This document shows positions 5,254 to 6,689 of a stretch of DNA of 6,689 bases, one piece after another. A program made the position numbers and the translations under genes. The DNA is from Facklamia sp964471435 (GTDB lineage: Bacteria; Bacillota; Bacilli; Lactobacillales; Aerococcaceae): the NCBI GenBank assembly GCA_964471435.1, contig CAYYGA010000073.1, positions 1 to 6,689 of the forward strand, given 5' to 3'. Below the pieces are notes generated by a model. That model did not search any database. It was not told the origin of the DNA and saw nothing but the letters and a program-made list of their open reading frames with translations. Positions within the stretch are counted from its first letter, which is position 1; each line of letters starts with the position of its first letter.

Positions 5254-6594
5254 ATGGTTAAATGGACACGTGAGTCTATTTTAAAAGATGCAAAAGAAAA
5301 AAATGTCCGTTTTATTCGGCTGATGTTCACGGATATTAACGGCATGATTAAAAATGTTGAAATCCCTTTTTCCCAATTAGACAAAGCCATGGACAATAAT
5401 ATGATGTTTGATGGTTCCTCGATTGATGGATTTGTTCGTATTGAGGAAAGCGATATGTATTTAGTGCCGGATTTGAATACATGGCTAGTATTTGATTGGA
5501 AGGAAACCGATGTGGATACAGGAATAGCTCGTTTTATTTGTGATGTGGAACTACCTCATCGTCGTCCTTTCCCAGGTGATCCTCGTTCTAATTTGAAACG
5601 TGTGATGGATAAAATGTATAAAATGGGATTCACTCACTTTAATTTAGGTCCAGAACCCGAATTCTTCCTATTTAAGTTGGATGATAGTGGAGAGCCAGGA
5701 AAGACTTTAAATGATAGTGGTGGTTATTTTGATTTGGCTCCGAATGATTTAGCTGAAAATTGCCGTCGCGATATTGTGTTAGAATTAGAAGACCATGGCT
5801 TTGAAATTGAAGCCAGCCATCATGAGGTGGCGCCGGGGCAACATGAGATTGATTGGAAATATTTGGATGCTGTTCAAGCCTGTGATTCCATCCAGACCTT
5901 TAAATTAATTGTAAAATCTGTCGCTCGGCGACATAATTTACATGCTACTTTCATGCCAAAACCGATTTTTGGAATTGCCGGCTCTGGAATGCACTGTAAC
6001 CTGTCATTATTTAATGAGAAAGGTAACGCTTTTTATGATGCGACATCAGAGAGTGGCTTGTCGGAAACGGCCTTTTATTTTATTGGCGGAATATTAAAAC
6101 ATGCGCGAGCCTTTACAGCTGTTTGCAATCCTACGGTTAATTCCTACAAGCGTCTTGTTCCAGGTTACGAAGCTCCGGTTTATATCGCTTGGTCGATGCA
6201 AAATAGATCTCCTTTAGTTCGTATCCCTGCTTCACGGGGCAATTCTACACGGCTCGAAGTTCGAAGTGTAGACCCATCAGCTAATCCCTATTTAGCTTTA
6301 GCAGTTTTGCTTGAAGCCGGTCTTGATGGCATTGAACATAAAATTGAACCTGCCAAAGCGGTGGATCGTAATATTTATGCTATGACAAGGGATGAGCGAT
6401 TAGCAGAAGGAATTGACGACTTACCAAGTTCCTTAAGAGAAGCTTTACACGAATTAAAAAATAACTCAGTAATGTTAGGGGCTTTAGGCAATCATATCAT
6501 ACAAAATTTTATCACCAGTAAAACAATGGAATTTCAATCCTTTCAAAAACATGTATCGGAATGGGAAGTAGAAAAATACTTTAAAAGCTATTAA
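5254..6594 (+). CDS. glnA: Glutamine synthetase type I (GSI-alpha)
   Basis: The 446-residue enzyme forms glutamine from glutamate, ammonia and ATP as a cytoplasmic dodecamer. Visible blocks in order are FDGSSIDGF (52-60), EPEFFLF (134-140, metal ligands Glu134/Glu136), HHEVAPGQHEID (189-200, Glu191/Glu198), KPIFGIAGSGMHCN (236-249, His247), NPTVNSYKRLVPGYEAP (292-308, with Arg300 and flap Glu306), NRSPLVRIPASRG (317-329) and RLEVRSVDPSANPY (333-346). Arg62 in GFVRIEESDMY matches the residue linked to glutamine feedback inhibition in B. subtilis GSI-alpha. The length and motif pattern fit this subtype, which lacks the adenylylation control and extra insertion of GSI-beta. AGGAGG is 7 nt before the ATG. 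It is the second gene of the glnRA operon, and its feedback-inhibited form is expected to control GlnR activity. Confidence 0.98.
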   Translation: MVKWTRESILKDAKEKNVRFIRLMFTDINGMIKNVEIPFSQLDKAMDNNMMFDGSSIDGFVRIEESDMYLVPDLNTWLVFDWKETDVDTGIARFICDVELPHRRPFPGDPRSNLKRVMDKMYKMGFTHFNLGPEPEFFLFKLDDSGEPGKTLNDSGGYFDLAPNDLAENCRRDIVLELEDHGFEIEASHHEVAPGQHEIDWKYLDAVQACDSIQTFKLIVKSVARRHNLHATFMPKPIFGIAGSGMHCNLSLFNEKGNAFYDATSESGLSETAFYFIGGILKHARAFTAVCNPTVNSYKRLVPGYEAPVYIAWSMQNRSPLVRIPASRGNSTRLEVRSVDPSANPYLALAVLLEAGLDGIEHKIEPAKAVDRNIYAMTRDERLAEGIDDLPSSLREALHELKNNSVMLGALGNHIIQNFITSKTMEFQSFQKHVSEWEVEKYFKSY

Positions 6595-6603
6595 ATGAAT
6601 CAT

Positions 6604-6623
6604 AAGAGTCATGCTACTTTTTT
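6604..6623 (+). terminator. glnA: Weak candidate terminator after glnA
   Basis: AAGAGT (6604-6609) can pair with ACTTTT (6616-6621), with one G-U pair, around a 6-nt loop. It is followed at once by more U residues (to 6623). The stem is short and AU-rich, so termination is likely partial; the location 9 nt after the glnA stop supports the call. Confidence 0.35.
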
Positions 6624-6651
6624 AAATTTTATTTATTTATAATCATTATAA

Positions 6652-6680
6652 CTGACAAAAAATGAATAGTTTGCTTTAAT
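6652..6680 (+). promoter_or_regulatory. Candidate promoter for the next gene beyond the window
   Basis: CTGACA (6652-6657, 5/6) and TTTAAT (6675-6680, 5/6) lie exactly 17 bp apart, and the -10 carries an extended TGC just upstream (6672-6674). The direct repeat ATTATAAC occurs at 6645-6652 and 6682-6689, on either side. No coding start is visible before the window ends, so the target gene is unknown. Confidence 0.5.
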
Positions 6681-6689
6681 TATTATAAC

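Noticed and set aside
5184..5396. A 70-codon open frame on the minus strand across the glnR end and glnA start
   Set aside because: It overlaps two certain genes and their ribosome binding site, so it is a shadow frame.
1..6689. CRISPR array, insertion sequence, prophage or defence system
   Set aside because: No regularly spaced repeats, transposase, integrase or phage-like genes are visible. Gene content and composition look like stable core genome.

Overview
The window is AT-rich DNA from a low-GC Gram-positive bacterium (Firmicutes/Bacillota). The glnR-glnA pair with GlnR-type operator sequence, the strong AGGAGG-type ribosome binding sites, a YtnP-like lactonase and rho-independent terminators all point this way. 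A member of the Lactobacillales is likely, but I cannot name the genus from sequence alone.

Layout, left to right. (1) Bases 1-171 are the 3' end of a plus-strand gene encoding a very acidic Glu/Gln-rich tail, closed by a strong hairpin terminator. (2) Bases 320-1225 (+) encode a metallo-beta-lactamase-fold hydrolase of the YtnP/lactonase type, preceded by a candidate promoter with a nested inverted repeat just downstream. (3) Between this gene and the convergent purA lies a branched, three-way-junction terminator (1231-1303). (4) Three minus-strand genes follow in transcription order: a membrane-anchored C39-like cysteine peptidase (4616-3627), a cation diffusion facilitator with manganese-type metal residues (3555-2656), and purA (2608-1316). 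A terminator separates the first two, and a candidate promoter lies at the purA boundary. (5) A 247-bp divergent intergenic region (4617-4863) holds an exact match to the GlnR/TnrA box, weaker boxes, phased repeats and promoters for both directions. (6) glnR (4864-5226) and glnA (5254-6594) form a compact plus-strand operon for nitrogen-controlled glutamine synthesis. The last 95 bases hold a weak terminator and a good promoter pointing out of the window.

How the genes work together: GlnR is expected to repress its own operon when glutamine is plentiful, by sensing feedback-inhibited glutamine synthetase. GlnA carries the Arg62 position linked to that feedback. The peptidase gene shares the control region with glnRA, so nitrogen control of it is possible but unproven. 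purA makes adenylosuccinate and is otherwise independent. Most of the content is ordinary housekeeping. The items most worth a second look are the branched terminator, the repeat-rich glnR/peptidase intergenic region and the manganese-type CDF signature.
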